This document shows positions 31,943 to 44,541 of a DNA stretch of 64,000 bases, piece by piece. Positions within the stretch are counted from its first letter, which is position 1. Each line of letters begins with the position of its first letter. Origin of the DNA: Tetradesmus obliquus (lineage: Eukaryota; Chlorophyta; Chlorophyceae; Sphaeropleales; Scenedesmaceae). Made by a program: the position numbers and the translations under genes. Where the stretch lies: positions 5,676,501 through 5,740,500 of the forward strand of contig CP126192.1 of NCBI GenBank assembly GCA_030272155.1, in the 5' to 3' direction. The notes below the pieces were generated by a model that saw nothing but the letters and a program-made list of their open reading frames with translations, did not search any database and was not told the origin of the DNA.

Positions 31943-34770
31943 GGTCATATTCATGGAGTTGCAGTTTTGTGGTGGGCCTGGGCACAAAGAGCAGCACATG
32001 TCCTATGTATTTACAAACACATCTGCCTGGCGCATGCATGCTTGTACGTGGGTCTGCTGTAGCTTTTGCTAGATCACACATGCGTTGATGCTCATGTGCT
32101 GGCGTACGGCTCACCACTGAGTGAGGTGTTGTGCAGGTCCAGCGTCCTGATGCCCACCATCCTCCTGCAAGCATGCAGCGCGGCAGTTCAGTTGTACTGA
32201 AAAGCTGCGTGCCGCGCACTGTTGTATTCCAGTGCTCTGCTCACTGTGCACACCAGACAGTACACCTGACGACACCAGCTGGCTGTCGGTACAACGCGAC
32301 ATTGCAACCTCTGCAGCGTCCAGGTCTGACACTCTGTGCTCTGCGCAGCTTTGTGTAGCAATGAGAGCCACATGTGGGTGTACACCCTGTTCGGCACACT
32401 CACGAAACATCAGGCAGTGTGCCGTAGAGCAGTGGGTTATCCTGAAGCTCCAGCAGCAGCATCTGGCTGTTGGTTGTCACGTTGCCAGGTATCGTGCCGC
32501 GCAAGCTGTTATTTCCAAGACGGATGTTGACCAGGTTGTTGACCGTGCCCATGTAGGGAGACAGCGTGCCTGACAAGCTGCAAGCAGCAGCCAGCATGCG
32601 GATATGCAGTGCGTCAGCATGGAAATGGATTGCCTGCAAAGTCAGAGCTAGTGCAGCCTGATGTTGACTGCAATTGACCATCAACCTGGTTGAAAATACT
32701 ACCACGCATCAGCAACGGAATATCATACAGCAGTGGTTCAACTCCGTTGCATGCTTTGCAGTTGCTTTTTTGATCTGTACGGCTGCAACAAACATGCCAA
32801 GCACCACCTGTGTTTGGTTAGCTACATCAGCACCACCACCTGCAGCTGCTGCCGTGCATTCACAGGGTCAACACTCACTCATTGTTGGGCAGCTCTAGCG
32901 TTGCTAGCTGTGGCAGCCGCCACAGTGCTTCTGGTATGCTGCTGTTAAACATGTTGTTGGCGGCTCGCAAGCTGATCAGGTTCTGGTTGGTGATGCCAAT
33001 AGGCAGCGCTCCATAGAAGCGATTGTCCTGCAGCCATGACCCCAGTGGAAAACAGCATGATCGTAGCTGTATGTGCCGACATGACACGAGCAGCCAAGAG
33101 TGGCAACTCGACACAACAGCACACACTGAATGATTGAATGCCCTCCAGTTGTCAGATGCAGCCGCCCATATTCAGCACAACAGCTGCTGCAAGCATACAT
33201 GCACTCGCGGAAGCCGTAGTGGGGGCCTGCAAAGGCCAGCAGGGCTGACAACGCCAGTCTCTGCAGCACACCACACTACAATCACACCCACAAGCATATC
33301 CCCAAACACACCTTTGTACGCATACCTGCCGCCATGGCTGCCAAAACAACTGCGCTGCATGCAAACAAACAACAACAGCAGACCCACCTGCACGTCCAGC
33401 AGCCCCAGGCCTTCGCAGTGCGACATGTTCACTGTGCCTGTGAAGTTGTTGGCCCGCAGGATCAGGCTGTACAGCCGCACCGTCTCTTTCATGCAGAACA
33501 GTCCCGCCAGTGGCTGTGTGGAGCCTGCTGGGTTTGAGAGGCTGTTAAAGCTGGCATAAAAGTGCTCCAGCTTTGCAAGCTCTGAGATCTCCTTTGGGAT
33601 AGAGCCTGTCAAGCCTGCAAGGGCGTCACAGGATGCACAAGGCGGCAGGAGTGGCACGTCATACGCTGCAAACACTTGCGTCCTGCGGCTCCAATGTACA
33701 TGCGTGCGCTGTTGCGAATCACTGCAGCAGTGTTGCAGGCACTGCTTTGCTGGTTTAGTATATGCAATGGCCCAGCACCACCCGCAGTTGCAAAGAAATA
33801 TCACACCCGCAAGCACCACTCACGGTTCAGGTTGAAGTTCAGGCTGCGCATGTGCCTCAGCTTCCCAATGCTCCTGGGTATGCTGCCAGTAATCCCATTG
33901 CTGCTCAGGTCCATAGAGCGCAAGCCGTAGTCTGACAGCTGCTCCCAAGCATCCATCACTGGCTTGCTCAAGCTGCCAGACAAGTTCCAGCCTCGCATAG
34001 CGAGGTGGTGCACTGCTGCTGGCATGCCATCCGAGCAGCCGAAAGGGTCGTCATTTTCCAGGAAGCTTCCACCGTCCTCTGAGCAGCAGTACACGCCCGG
34101 CCAGCAGCAGTAGGACGGCAGGCTCACCTGTGCAGTGCGGCACAAGGGGGCAACAGCAGGCAGTTGAGAGAGGTGACGAAAGTGTTGCACCGCCAGTTGC
34201 GCAAGCGCTATGCCATAGGCAGCACAAACATCAAGTGCATTGCTCCTGCTGCCGTAGGATCTGCCACGCCTGCTGCGCGGCCATATGACACAGGCAACCA
34301 GCAGCTGTTGTCGGCAACCAACGGGATGCGTGTGCTGACACTCTTGTTGTGCCAGTATAGGATGCGCTGCTGCTGCTGCTGCTGCTGCTGTTGAGGTCAC
34401 TAACGAACAAGAGCCAGCTCAAATGTGTTGGGTCTTGGCTGTGTCAGCTGCAGCAGCAACCACTGCGTGCAGTGCTGACGCTGCCTTGCACCAAGCTCAC
34501 CGGGGCGCCTGACTTGGTGCTGTGGTTGATGCATGTCTGACACATGCTGCCAGGCTTCACCCCGGACCATGGTGGTGGCTCTGGGGACCCCGACAGATCA
34601 CCATAGAGGCCTATCAGGGCATTGCCTAGGGTCTTGAAGCATGTCTGGTTGCACTTGCTGCTGCTTTGCACTCCCGAGTTCGGGCAGTCGTACACATGTT
34701 GTATTCCTGCGGCTCCATTGGACTGAACAACCGCAAACACAAGCAGCAAGACCCACAGCTGCTGCGCCAT
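22915..34770 (-). CDS. LRR receptor-type class III nucleotide cyclase
   Basis: Nineteen exons: 34770-34501, 34127-33824, 33614-33388, 33027-32879, 32577-32404, 32164-32115, 31584-31356, 30983-30842, 30531-30204, 29847-29681, 29417-29318, 28893-28819, 28520-28453, 28019-27872, 27619-27445, 27194-26426, 26185-25881, 25513-25230, 25031-22915; about 2026 aa, in frame throughout. Order: signal peptide, Cys-rich cap, plant-type LRRs (LxxNxLxGxIP, about 135-420), Cys-bearing stalk, one membrane helix (about 564-587), cyclase domain C1 (about 613-890), low-complexity linker, cyclase domain C2 (from about 1207), Ser/Gln-rich tail. C1 keeps both metal Asp (VVTDIEGY, EGDSF) but lacks the Asn-Arg pair. 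C2 keeps Asn-Arg (VNMAAR, about 1345/1349) but has Ser in place of the first Asp. It should sense an extracellular ligand and make cAMP or cGMP. The C-terminus is uncertain. Confidence 0.88.
25795..25837. repeat. CAG microsatellite in cyclase intron 17
   Basis: About fourteen uninterrupted CAG units on the plus strand, between exons 17 and 18 of the receptor cyclase. Confidence 0.9.
28275..28440. repeat. TGCAA pentanucleotide array in cyclase intron 13
   Basis: Repeats of TGCAA and TGCAAAA in two blocks with a short spacer, just downstream of exon 13 in gene orientation. Noncoding. Confidence 0.9.
29532..29618 (-). repeat. Copy of cyclase exon 10 end with donor
   Basis: Near-duplicate of 29658-29745: encodes EGDSFTLAFYNAFDAVAFCLQ-like sequence (real exon has HNAF) and a GTAAGG donor, inside the intron after exon 10. 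It contains a second copy of the metal-binding EGD motif. Confidence 0.88.
31668..31740 (-). repeat. Copy of cyclase exon 7 start with acceptor (1)
   Basis: Same segment as the real exon 7 start (31517-31588; GTIPEALGSLPYLERVDI) preceded by a CTG tract ending in CAG. Reading on from here reaches the real exon out of frame, so the copy cannot simply be included. Confidence 0.88.
31737..31830. repeat. CAG tract between exon 7 copies
   Basis: Long, almost pure CAG run forming the pyrimidine-rich acceptor tract on the minus strand. Confidence 0.9.
31829..31900 (-). repeat. Copy of cyclase exon 7 start with acceptor (2)
   Basis: Second intronic copy of the exon 7 start, again directly after a CTG tract (CAG on plus, to about 31940). 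Confidence 0.88.
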
Positions 34771-36348
34771 TGGTTTATCCGGGAGTGCAGCACTCGGCAG
34801 CAGGCTGCATCGTCATATCTGCCGGCTGTCAGCGCTCAATGGCGCCCGATCATGTTTTTAATGATGTACTTAAGCAGTTGATGGCGTTTTCTGCTTTGCT
34901 GCTGCGCGGAATGCTGCACGTCTCCTGTGCTGTTCACAACAGAGCGGTGCCGTAAGGGAGCGAAAGTCCAACTGAAGATGAAAGTTCAAAAGCTTTAATT
35001 CGGTAAGCGATAGCAGCCGTCGTTGGCGCAGCTGCCACATGGATTTGTCACCAGCCTGGCAGGGCTTGACCATATGGTCCTGGCAGGGCTTGACCATATG
35101 GATGCATCCAGGTCACCCCCCTCAGCGGATGACCTGGAGCCACCCCCCGACCAGCAACTGCTTTGCCACTTTTGTTGCCCAGCTGCGAAGAAACCGCGCG
35201 CCATAAATCTCTTGCACCCAGCTCAAGCTGTCACAGCAGTGCTGGCATGCAGGGGTCCTGCTGGCTGGTGTGTAGCCGCGGGACACGTGACGGTCGGGCG
35301 GCGCATCAGTCACGCATGCACTGCTGGCAGCATGTGCACAAAACAGTTGCAAACAGCACATTCTGCACAAGCAGGTGTTGCTGACGCAAACTACAGCCGC
35401 CCCACCGACCTGCTTTTGCGTGTACGTGCATTAAATTGATACTGACGATGGCACTCAGGCTAGCCCGGCGCCGCCGCCGGCGCTCAGGAAAATGACAAAG
35501 CGGCAAACAGCTGGAGCTTTTACATGGTGCAAGGCAGATAGCAGTCACACTTGAAGGACAGCACGCTGTGCGCACAGGGAACAAGTTGAGCGCAGGACGC
35601 ATCAGCAGTCCCAAGAGCTGTTCCACCACAGACGCCACCTGCAGCTGTGTAAGACGGCAACAGAGGGGCCGCATGCGTGTATGCTGCCGTCAGCATGCAA
35701 CTGCCAGCCGCGCATGCAGCGCAGAGCGCCTCCAAAAGTAGCCCCCCTGAGGATGCACATCATACGTGCCCCACACAGCTGACCGTGCTGCCACCAAGTG
35801 CACACCGGATGATCATGCTGTCATGACAGCGTGCAAGCAGGGCCACAGCTGCCCCATGATCCACGAGTCAGAGCCCAGAACGTGTACATGGGCCTGCAGC
35901 TGGCAGGTGTGCATGCTACCGCCACGCAGCCTGATACGAATACTGTTACAGACACAAACACTTGCCGTGCGCACTTCTTCAGCACCCAATGCTCCCCCGA
36001 TGATCTGTTGTGTGCTGTGTAGCCAACCCCCAAACCCCCAAGCTGCCCCATGCTTGGGCAGAATCTACTGGGCATGCAAGTCATTGGCCTTGCGAACAAA
36101 ACGTCTGGCACCGAGCCCCGCCAATATACTGACGCCATCCACACACACAAGCCAGCTGTTGCCACCAACACAAAGGCAGAGCAGCTGCTAGCGCTGGGCG
36201 TGCCGAACACAGCGCAGCATGACTTGCAGTAAGATAGCTAACCCACACCAGCAGGTCGACACTGATGCCAGCCAGCAGCCCCAACCTGTCCATGCAAGAA
36301 AGCCGTCAAACCCTCAAACCTTCCACAGCATGCCGCCGCAGCCCGCCG
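34771..36348. other. Intergenic between PP2A-A stop and receptor cyclase start
   Basis: No gene recognised. A 23-bp tandem pair (CTGGCAGGGCTTGACCATAT, twice) is at about 35055-35101. TTACA signals for the PP2A-A transcript are at 35946-35950 and 35520-35524. Confidence 0.5.
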
Positions 36349-39300
36349 CTACTGCATCTGGATGTTGTCACACGCGTACAGCGCCTGGCGCGCGTAGAAC
36401 TGCACATCCGCATCTCCATCCTCACTCAGCTCTGCCAGGCATGGCTTGATCGTCTGACTCACCACACTGGCATCCACCAGCGGCGCCACGCGCTCCAGCA
36501 CCTTCGCCACATTGAACTTCACATTCGGCACGCGGTCCTTAGCACATGACACCAGCACCGGCAGCATGCTGGACACGAAGACCTCCTGAGAGACAAAGCT
36601 GGCCAGGCTGCTGATGGCAACCAGCACCGTCATGCGGTACAGGTAGTGCGGGTTCTTGATCATGCCCAGCACCTGCGGCACCAGGTGCTCCTTGGCCCAC
36701 TCAGGGCCAAACTCCTGCGACACAGCAGCAGCAGCACAGAGGCAACACAGCATGGGTTCATGATGGTCAGATGTCTTAGCGTGATCGTGTACATACTGCA
36801 TCAAAGCAAGGACTCAGCACAGCTGCTGTGCACTGCATGCAGCGCAGTTCATCTGGTTGCTGTGCGGGTGCCACGTAATCCGGCTCATTGCATCCTGCTG
36901 CATGAAAGCCGGCTGTGCTGTGCCAGAACTGATGACTAATGCACGATGACTGCTGCATGACGTTGCTGACCCCTTGCTGTGCTGGCAAGCTGCTGCGCCG
37001 TCGCACCTGTGCGATTTTCTGCAGCGTCTTGGTGGCTGCCTCCCTGATGCTGGCCACCTGGTCCTCCAGCCAGCGCATGCACTGGGGGCCCAGCTTCTCC
37101 TGCAAGCCAAAGCAACCAAACACAAAGGTTTGATTACAGCAGGTGGTACACATGCTTGCAAGGCAGCAAGGTTTGCAACGCTGCACTACACCCACCACGC
37201 ATGCAGCGCTGACACATCGGCATGTCAAACTGCGATTGGACATCCGCACAATACTTGTTGTATGAAAACTTGATTCTCCTGCAAGCCAAGCACAAATGCG
37301 CACCTGGAAGAACTCTGCGCCCAGCTGGTTGGCCAGCAGCGGGATGTGCTCCAGGATGGCCAGCCGCACGCGCCAGTGCTTGTCCTCAGCCAGCTCCTCA
37401 ATGGCAGGCAGCAGGCTCTGCGCCAGCAGCTCGATGCCAATCACCTGGTTCACCTGCGAGATGCAAGGACACATATCCCACAACACAACAAACACGTGAG
37501 CCAGTGCGACGTTTGGTAAGGCCTGCAGTCCCCAACATACTGCGTTTGTAGTGCCACAGCTGTTGCACCAGTTGCTTGAAGCATGGGCTGCACAGACCCA
37601 TGCCCGGCCCTGCTGCAAAGCGGCAACATCGGCTCTGCTGAATGTGCTGCCTGTCATGCCCACGATTGTATGCACGGCCACCCTGCTACCACTGCTGCTG
37701 CTGCTGCTGCTGCGGCTGCAGCGCCGCACCTGGTCCAGCTTGCTGATGACGTTGAGCCGCACATCAGGGTAGGGGTCGCGCAGCAGGTTGAGGAACACAG
37801 GCACCAGGTGCTCGATGGTCGGCTGCTTGCCCAGCTGCGGCGCCAGCTCCATGACCACGCCTGCCAGCGCCGCGCGCACAAACTGGCTGCTGTCGTTGGC
37901 CAGCTCCTTGACGCGCGGCACCACCTGATGGCAGCGGCAACAAAATCGGCAACACAAAACCGTTTGCAGCTAGCAGGGCCATAGCGCAGCCTGATGTCAA
38001 GAGCAAGCAAGCCCACAGATGCTGCACTGTACCCAGCACTCCTGGACACATGCAAGACGCAGGAGCTGCGACACCTGCACCAAAAGCATGCTTCCTGCAA
38101 GCAGGCGCATCCAAATACTGAGGCTACAGCAGCAGCTGCTGCTGAAGACACCCACTAAAGATCCTTCAAAAGTACCGCACAAAAGCTGGCAGGTGCCCAC
38201 CTGTGACACTATCAGCGGCGGCGTCAGCATTCTGCTGAACGCGGAGACCTTGCCGGCTGCTGCGATGCGCACTTCTGCCTCGCTGTCCTCCAGCAGCCTG
38301 ATGTATGCAGGCACCAGCTCAGCGCGAGTCATTTCTGGACCCAGCGCCTCGCACAGCGGCACCATCTGCGCTGCTACGTTGTAGCGTACGCGCCACGACT
38401 TGTCCTGCAAGCAACACCGGGGTGAAACATACAATAAGATGAAACAGCAGCACACGACTGCTGTCTGAAGCTTCTGCGCAACACATGGCAGCTGAACGTC
38501 CGCTGCTGCACAACTACGCACACATTCGCTGAGTCATCCATGACCGCGGGTAGCGAAGCACAGCCCTCAGATATGTGAGTGTGGCTGGCTCACCTGTGCA
38601 AACTTCTGCACGACAGGCAGCAGGCTCGCGCTGCAGTCGTCCTTGCTCAGTGCTGCTGCAAACGCGCCGCAGCTCTCCACAGCCAGCAGCCGCACAGAGT
38701 CTTGGTCTGCAGGTGCAAAGCAATGACACACGTTGATTGAATGAAGGCGAGCTTCAAAGTGTGTGACGGCGCGTGTGTCGGCGCGCTGAGAACGCTACAG
38801 CATTCAAGGATCTTGCAAGTACCGCCTGCACAACAGCCGCATCCCGCTGCAAATGGCTGTTGTTCAGCTGCACTCTCGGCCACTCAGGTGCTGCTGCTTC
38901 AGCACCTTCTGCATGCGCTGCACAGCACATTGAACAACCATGTTGTACAGTGTGCTGCGTCACACAGGGCTGGAGCCTGCTGCACATCAGCCAACCTACG
39001 CACCGTCTGATGTGAGGTCTGTGAACAGCGGCAGCAGGTCCCTGCTGACTGCGTCGCGCTCCAGCACTGCAGCAAACGGCCCCAGCTTCTGTGCTGCTGC
39101 GCGCCGCACCATGGGCGTCTCGTCATGGCAGAGCTGCGTGTACAGCTGCCGCAGCTCTGTCTGCTGTGCTGCTGTTGAACGCGTGTACGCAACTGCAAAG
39201 AGACCGCATGCTGACACGCGGGAGGTGAACCACTCGCCTTGGGACAGCCGCTGCAGACACAGAGTGCAAAGCACATGTATGAGTGGTAATGTTATCGCTA

Positions 39301-40153
39301 CAAGAAAAACACTGCTGTTGGGTCGATCACACTGTGGAGGCCATTCAGCAATGCTGGGTAAGAAGCTGACACTAGTGCTGACTGTAAACTGACGTACACT
39401 CTGCAGCCATACGATCTGCAAGAAAGCTGCAACATCACCGCCGCATCTGCTGTGCTCCACAGCATACAATGACAAACTGAGCATCATATGTGCTGAAGTG
39501 CACATGTGCCAAACAGCGCAGCAATGCGCAACCGCCTGCTGCTGCGCCACCATTCCCAGATCAGCTGGCGTTTGCGACTGTCGGTGCTTGCTGCAAGTCT
39601 CACCTTGATCAGTGGAAGAAAATGCTCCCCTATGCTGCTGTTCGGCAGCTGCTCAGCCACTTTGCAGAGGGACTCTACTGCCTTGTCCCTGACTACTGTC
39701 TCCTCCACCTGGGACAGCTGCTCAAGTGGCTGCAGCAGCGTGTGGCCAAATGAAGGACCACCCACGTAGGGCACAAACTTGCCCAGCTCCTCTGACATGG
39801 CCAGCAGCACTTCGTCCTCATCGTCGTTGTTTTCAATGAGGAAAGGCAGCAGCTCGCTTCTGGTCCGCTCCTCACCCAACGCCAAAGCAATCGTGCCTAG
39901 GCGTTGGATTGAGTTTAGACGGCGTAGAGCGTCATCGTTCTTCAGCTCATCTCTGCAAGAACCGATACAGTTGCTTTCAGTGCACCTGACAGGGGCGTCC
40001 AGCGCACCAGCACACCCGTTCCTTCTTGTGCTGCCATCACAAGCACGCTATGAGATAGATCCACATTTATGACAGACAACTGCCGCTGCTGTGTTGCCCT
40101 TACATGAGTATGGCTATAGGTAAGTACTGGTCGTCACCAGCGTTGTTGGCCAT
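36349..40153 (-). CDS. PP2AA: PP2A scaffold (regulatory A) subunit, HEAT-repeat protein
   Basis: Nine exons: 40153-40104, 39952-39604, 39250-39004, 38706-38594, 38404-38201, 37924-37730, 37453-37304, 37099-37007, 36714-36349; 588 aa, the usual size, in frame throughout. It starts [16 protein letters not shown] and continues [18 protein letters not shown]. Near-signature segments run through all HEAT repeats: [110 protein letters not shown]. It holds the catalytic C and regulatory B subunits of protein phosphatase 2A in cytosol and nucleus. No degenerate segment seen. It shares a 708-bp divergent upstream region with the J-domain gene. Confidence 0.97.
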
Positions 40154-40711
40154 TAGGCCTAAATCAGTTTTCAATCTATTTCTTGACTCTGCAGAAAGAC
40201 AGCAGGCCGATCGTGCAGAGCAACACCAGTTCAACAAGCAGAAAACGACCCCTGGCTGCCCGCCTCGACAGGTTAACGTTAGTCAAACAATAACCACTGC
40301 ATATCGGCAAGCTGTTCAAAGTCGTGTGTCGGGCACTTGCTTGAATTGACCTTGTTACCTGGGGTGCAGCAGGGCAGGGTCCAGGGCTAGCTTTGGTCTC
40401 CTGGAGCTTCAAGCTCAACCATTGATAGCACGCCATGTGTTTCGTTATCACTTTCAAACATTCAAAGATCTTAAGGGCAGGGACAGCTAAGCCACTCAAA
40501 CCCATAGCCTGCAAGCCTGTAATTTCCAGCGCTTGCATCAGCACCATGCAAGCACTGCAGCCAACAGCCATTGCTGTTTATAAAGTTGTCAGCTGTAGCA
40601 AGCACAAGTTTCATTGATGTCATGTACATGGACCCTTACACAAATACAACAGCAAGTGTTGGAGCCCTGCAGTGATGTTGGGCTGGCGCAGCCATCCGCT
40701 CAGGGTGTCGA

Positions 40712-40747
<36 letters not shown>

Positions 40748-40861
40748 GCAGCAGCAGCAGCAGCAGCTGCAGCAGGCTGTTGCGGCCTTGCTTGACTCTG
40801 CAGCACGGTGCCAGGGCTTCAAGCAGAGCAACAGTCAAGTGTCAGGCAGCAGCAAGTGGGT
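40154..40861. other. Divergent upstream region, PP2A-A / J-domain gene
   Basis: Contains a TATAAA at 40579-40584 on the plus strand and a poly-Gln reading frame 40617-40865 that overlaps the J-domain start out of frame. It may be an upstream ORF or chance. Confidence 0.45.
40579..40584 (+). promoter_or_regulatory. TATA box candidate, J-domain gene
   Basis: GTTTATAAAG in a GC-rich setting, about 280 nt before the proposed start codon. Confidence 0.4.
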
Positions 40862-41578
40862 ATGACGGTCGCCGTTGTGCTGCTGGCTTCCTCTGGACCA
40901 CCGCCCCGCAAGCTATGCATCAGCGCAACTAGACACTGCACCCCAATCAGCAGTTGCTGCATGTGTAGGATGCATTCTAGACACATTGCTGCTTTGTACT
41001 GCCACCGCGCAGGTAGATTTACCTACCGGGCGCGTGTATTCTGTTGTACCATCTTGCAATGCGCTCAACAACTGCGTGCACGTGCCATTCCTGCAAACAC
41101 AGAGTGCTTGTACACATTACTGGGAGTGGAGGCCACAGCATCAGCAGATGAAATTAAAATAGCCTACCGCAAGCTGGCCCTGAGGCTGCACCCTGACGTC
41201 AATCCTGCGGTCAGTGAGATCGCGCAATCAGCAGTGGCAGCAACTGCAGATGAAGCTGCAGCAGCATGTGCTGCACGACCTGAATGTGCATGTCATGTTT
41301 TGTCAGGTGCACATTTGCAATTATGCAGGCATGAGCAGCAGCCGCGTATTGATGTGACAGAACACAGGCCTGAATTAGCAGCACACACAGCACACACATC
41401 GACTTGCATGTTTTCCTGCTGTGCTGTGCCTGCCTGCTGTGCCTGCTGCGCCCTCGCCTGCAGCCTGATGCTGCAGAGGCATTCAAGACAGCCAAGGAGG
41501 CATATGAGGTGTTGAGCGACCCACAGCAGCGGCAGCAGTACAACCAGCAGCGCACACGCCAGGTAGCTGTCTCCCTGG

Positions 41579-41610
<32 letters not shown>

Positions 41611-42055
41611 TTGCAGGGGCGGCCTTGTATCCAGTGGCGCATGCAGATGCTTGCAGTGGAATTTAGAGCACAAAGTCACTGTCCATGCTGTACATGCACA
41701 CAGTGCATGGCATGTAGTGGTTGGCACATGCCTTGCAATGCTTAGTATGCTCAGCATCATCAGTGACGCCACGAAACATTATAAGTCGCTTGTGTTTGTG
41801 CAGGCCCGCAGCCGTATGCACAGCTCGTACAGTGCCAGCAGCAGTGCCAGCAGCAGCCAGGGTGCCAGCAGCAGAGGGCGCTACCGCCCCGCTTACGATG
41901 ACATCATTTACGAGTACATGTCTGCTGAGGCAGTGTTTAGTGAGGACGAAGCGGACCCTGCAGACATGCCAGGCTTTTATGGCTGGTACAGCAAGTCGGG
42001 CTCGTGGCAAAGCAGCGAGCAAGCTAACAGAAAGAAGCAGCGTGCACGGCAAGAA

Positions 42056-42089
<34 letters not shown>

Positions 42090-43880
42090 GGCGGCGGCAG
42101 CAAGATGCAGCCGCTGTTGAGGCACTGCTGTCTCAGCTTGACCGTGAGACGAGGGGCATTATTGCTCAGGTGCTGGGTCAGCAACTGGAGCGCATGGACA
42201 GCCTAGAGGTGAGCAGCAGCTGGCTGGGTGATGGTGCTGGGAGCTGCACCTGCTGATCACATCACTATGTCAACGCTACGAGAGTGCTTACATGCAGATG
42301 TAAAGACTATGTCAACATCAGCAGCTGCAGCATCGAGCGCCGACTGAGTGGAATGTTACCTTGGGACCTCCACCTGCAACAGGCTGTGCTACGCTGCACA
42401 CAAGCAGGCCCCAGCCACACAAGCACTGCTGTTGGCATTGCACTTTTGTGGCAAACAGCCAGCGTGCATGCACGCCGGGGTCCAGCCTGTTAGTGAGATA
42501 TGCCAGTGTCATTTTCCCAACAGAATGCGCGAGCAGTGACACTCTGTGTGGCTTTTCTTGTATGCATCAGGAGCTGATGGAGCTGATAGCAGCGCTGGAG
42601 GTGTTGCGGGCTCAGGGCATACGGCCTGACCCACACATGTTTGCAAAGGGAGCGGCAGCCACAACTGGCAGCAGCAGCAGCAGCAGTAGCAGCAGCAAGA
42701 GCAGAAGCAGAACCACTGCAAGCAGCAGCACCAGCAGCTGGAGCAGAGGCACATCCAGAAACAGCAGCAGCAGCAGCAGCAGCAGTGGCAGCAGCAGTAC
42801 AGCAGGCAGAAACACTGCTTCTACTGGCAGCAGCAGAAGCAGGCAAGCAAGCCAACAAATAGGCAGCCAGGCAGGCAGCGCCAGGAAGCAGGCAAGGTGC
42901 GACAAACAGTCTGTATATGAGCTGCCTGTCGACACAATATATGAGCTGCCTGTCGACACTTCTGCCAAGTTGAAATGCCACTGTACTCGCTTATGGTGGC
43001 TGCAGCTGGGCTTGTGCACCTGGCACATGCAGCACTTGCTGTCCTCAAAGTTGCGACATGCAGCACACGAGCACACGTGCACAGCATGCGCGCTCGTTTG
43101 TACTGCAGCTGTCACATGCTGCCGTGCATGCAGCAGTCGACACAGGCACAGACAACGTCACGCGGTGCTGATAACCGTGCCTCCTTCCCCTGCAGGCAAA
43201 GCCAGGCCGGAAGCAGTAGTACTAGTAGCGGCCGCAGCACCACAGGCAGCCGCAGGCGTGCCACCGCCAGCAGCAGCAACAGCAGGAGCAGCAGCCGCAG
43301 CCGTAGCCGCAGCAGCAAGCTGCCGCCGTTTGATGAGATGAGCTTTGCTGAGCTGCTGGAAGCAATGGAGGATGCAGCGCACCCTGCAACAGCAGCAGCA
43401 GCGCGGGCGTGGGCCGCCAGCTATGCAGCCATGCCTGGTGCCAACCCCCTGCTTGCTGCTGATCTGGAGGCGTTACTCACACTGGACTTCCTAGCTGAAG
43501 GTTGGGGCTCTGCCATGGGCATTGGTGCAGATGCAGGAGAGGAGTGGGGTAGCGGCCCAGCGCATGGCGGTGGTAGCAGTAGCAGCAGTAGGAGCAGCAG
43601 CAGCAGTAGGGGCAGGGCAGCGAAGGGCTGGACAGATGTAGAGGAAGCAAATGCTCGCATAGCTGCAGATGCTGAGCGGCGCAGGTACCGTGCAAAGGTA
43701 GGGTCAGCTGGGGACTATGTGACATACAGCAGCAGCGTAGATGACGACAGTGATGACGAGGACAGCAGTGATGGGCCTGACGTGCTGGAAGAGGTGGGGG
43801 GATGGATAGACTTGGATGACTTGATTGAGCGTGCTGATGCAGCGTACTGGGTGGAGTTTGACAGCGACGACGACGACTAG
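40862..43880 (+). CDS. J-domain (DnaJ/HSP40) protein with Ser-rich tail
   Basis: Five exons: 40862-41209, 41464-41562, 41804-42208, 42571-42896, 43196-43880; 620 aa. The J domain (about 82-147) is split by intron 1 right after the HPD loop (RLHPDVNP) and completes as [25 protein letters not shown]. No Gly/Phe or zinc-finger region follows, so it is a class C J protein that would stimulate an Hsp70. The first 80 residues are basic and Ser/Cys-rich with no acidic run, compatible with an organelle transit peptide. The middle is Ser/Gln-rich; the C-terminus is very acidic, ending DSDDDD. The first ATG is chosen by frame continuity; an upstream start is possible. Client and location unknown. Confidence 0.85.
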
Positions 43881-44541
43881 AATGACAATGGCGGCTGCCT
43901 GTGTACAGTACGGTGTATATGATTGTACCACAACATGCCCAGCAAGTAGTGTATGCCTCAGGGGTGGGAGGGTCTAATATGCCATGATGCCATCATGCCA
44001 TGATGGGTGCCCCCCAACCAGCTGAAAGTTGGGCGGCGGCGGCAGCGGCAGCAGCAGCAGTTGTTCTGCTTTGGAAATTTCCTCAGGCTCTGCTGTGGCT
44101 TGGTTTGTAGTCTGTGCGCATTTCTGGTCCACACGGACAAGGCAGCAGCTGATTTCTGTCAATGGCGATTTGAATGTACCTGGGCGGGAGGTCGGTTCTG
44201 CCAGTGTTGCCGGTGACGTGTAATCCAGCCACATTTTTATATTTAAGTTTGCAAATGTCTACTGCGGTCGTTAGCAGCTTCCGGGCCGTTCTGCGCAACA
44301 ATAATAATCGGGGTGACAATGCTGCACCCTTTCATTCCCTCAAGTGCCATGTCAAGCTTATGATGGTGAGGCGTTGACATCAATGTACTTTCTTAAGATG
44401 CGACAGGCTATCTGCCACGCTGTTGTCAACCAAAGGGTGCATCTCGGCACATTCTCTTGCCGAATGGCTGTCTTCACACGGCGATGCAATGGTATTAATG
44501 ATAAAAGCATGTTTTGCTGACGTGCGGAGCCTAAAGAGGGT
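43881..44541. other. Intergenic
   Basis: No gene seen. Near 43979-44007 there are short ATGCCATGATG/CATCATGCC repeats. A TGTAA at 44219-44223 may end the J-domain transcript. Confidence 0.5.

Noticed and set aside
40617..40865. Poly-Gln frame as first exon of the J-domain gene
   Set aside because: The only plausible donor (AGCAA|GTGGGT) joined to the acceptor near 41013 gives the wrong phase and an immediate stop.
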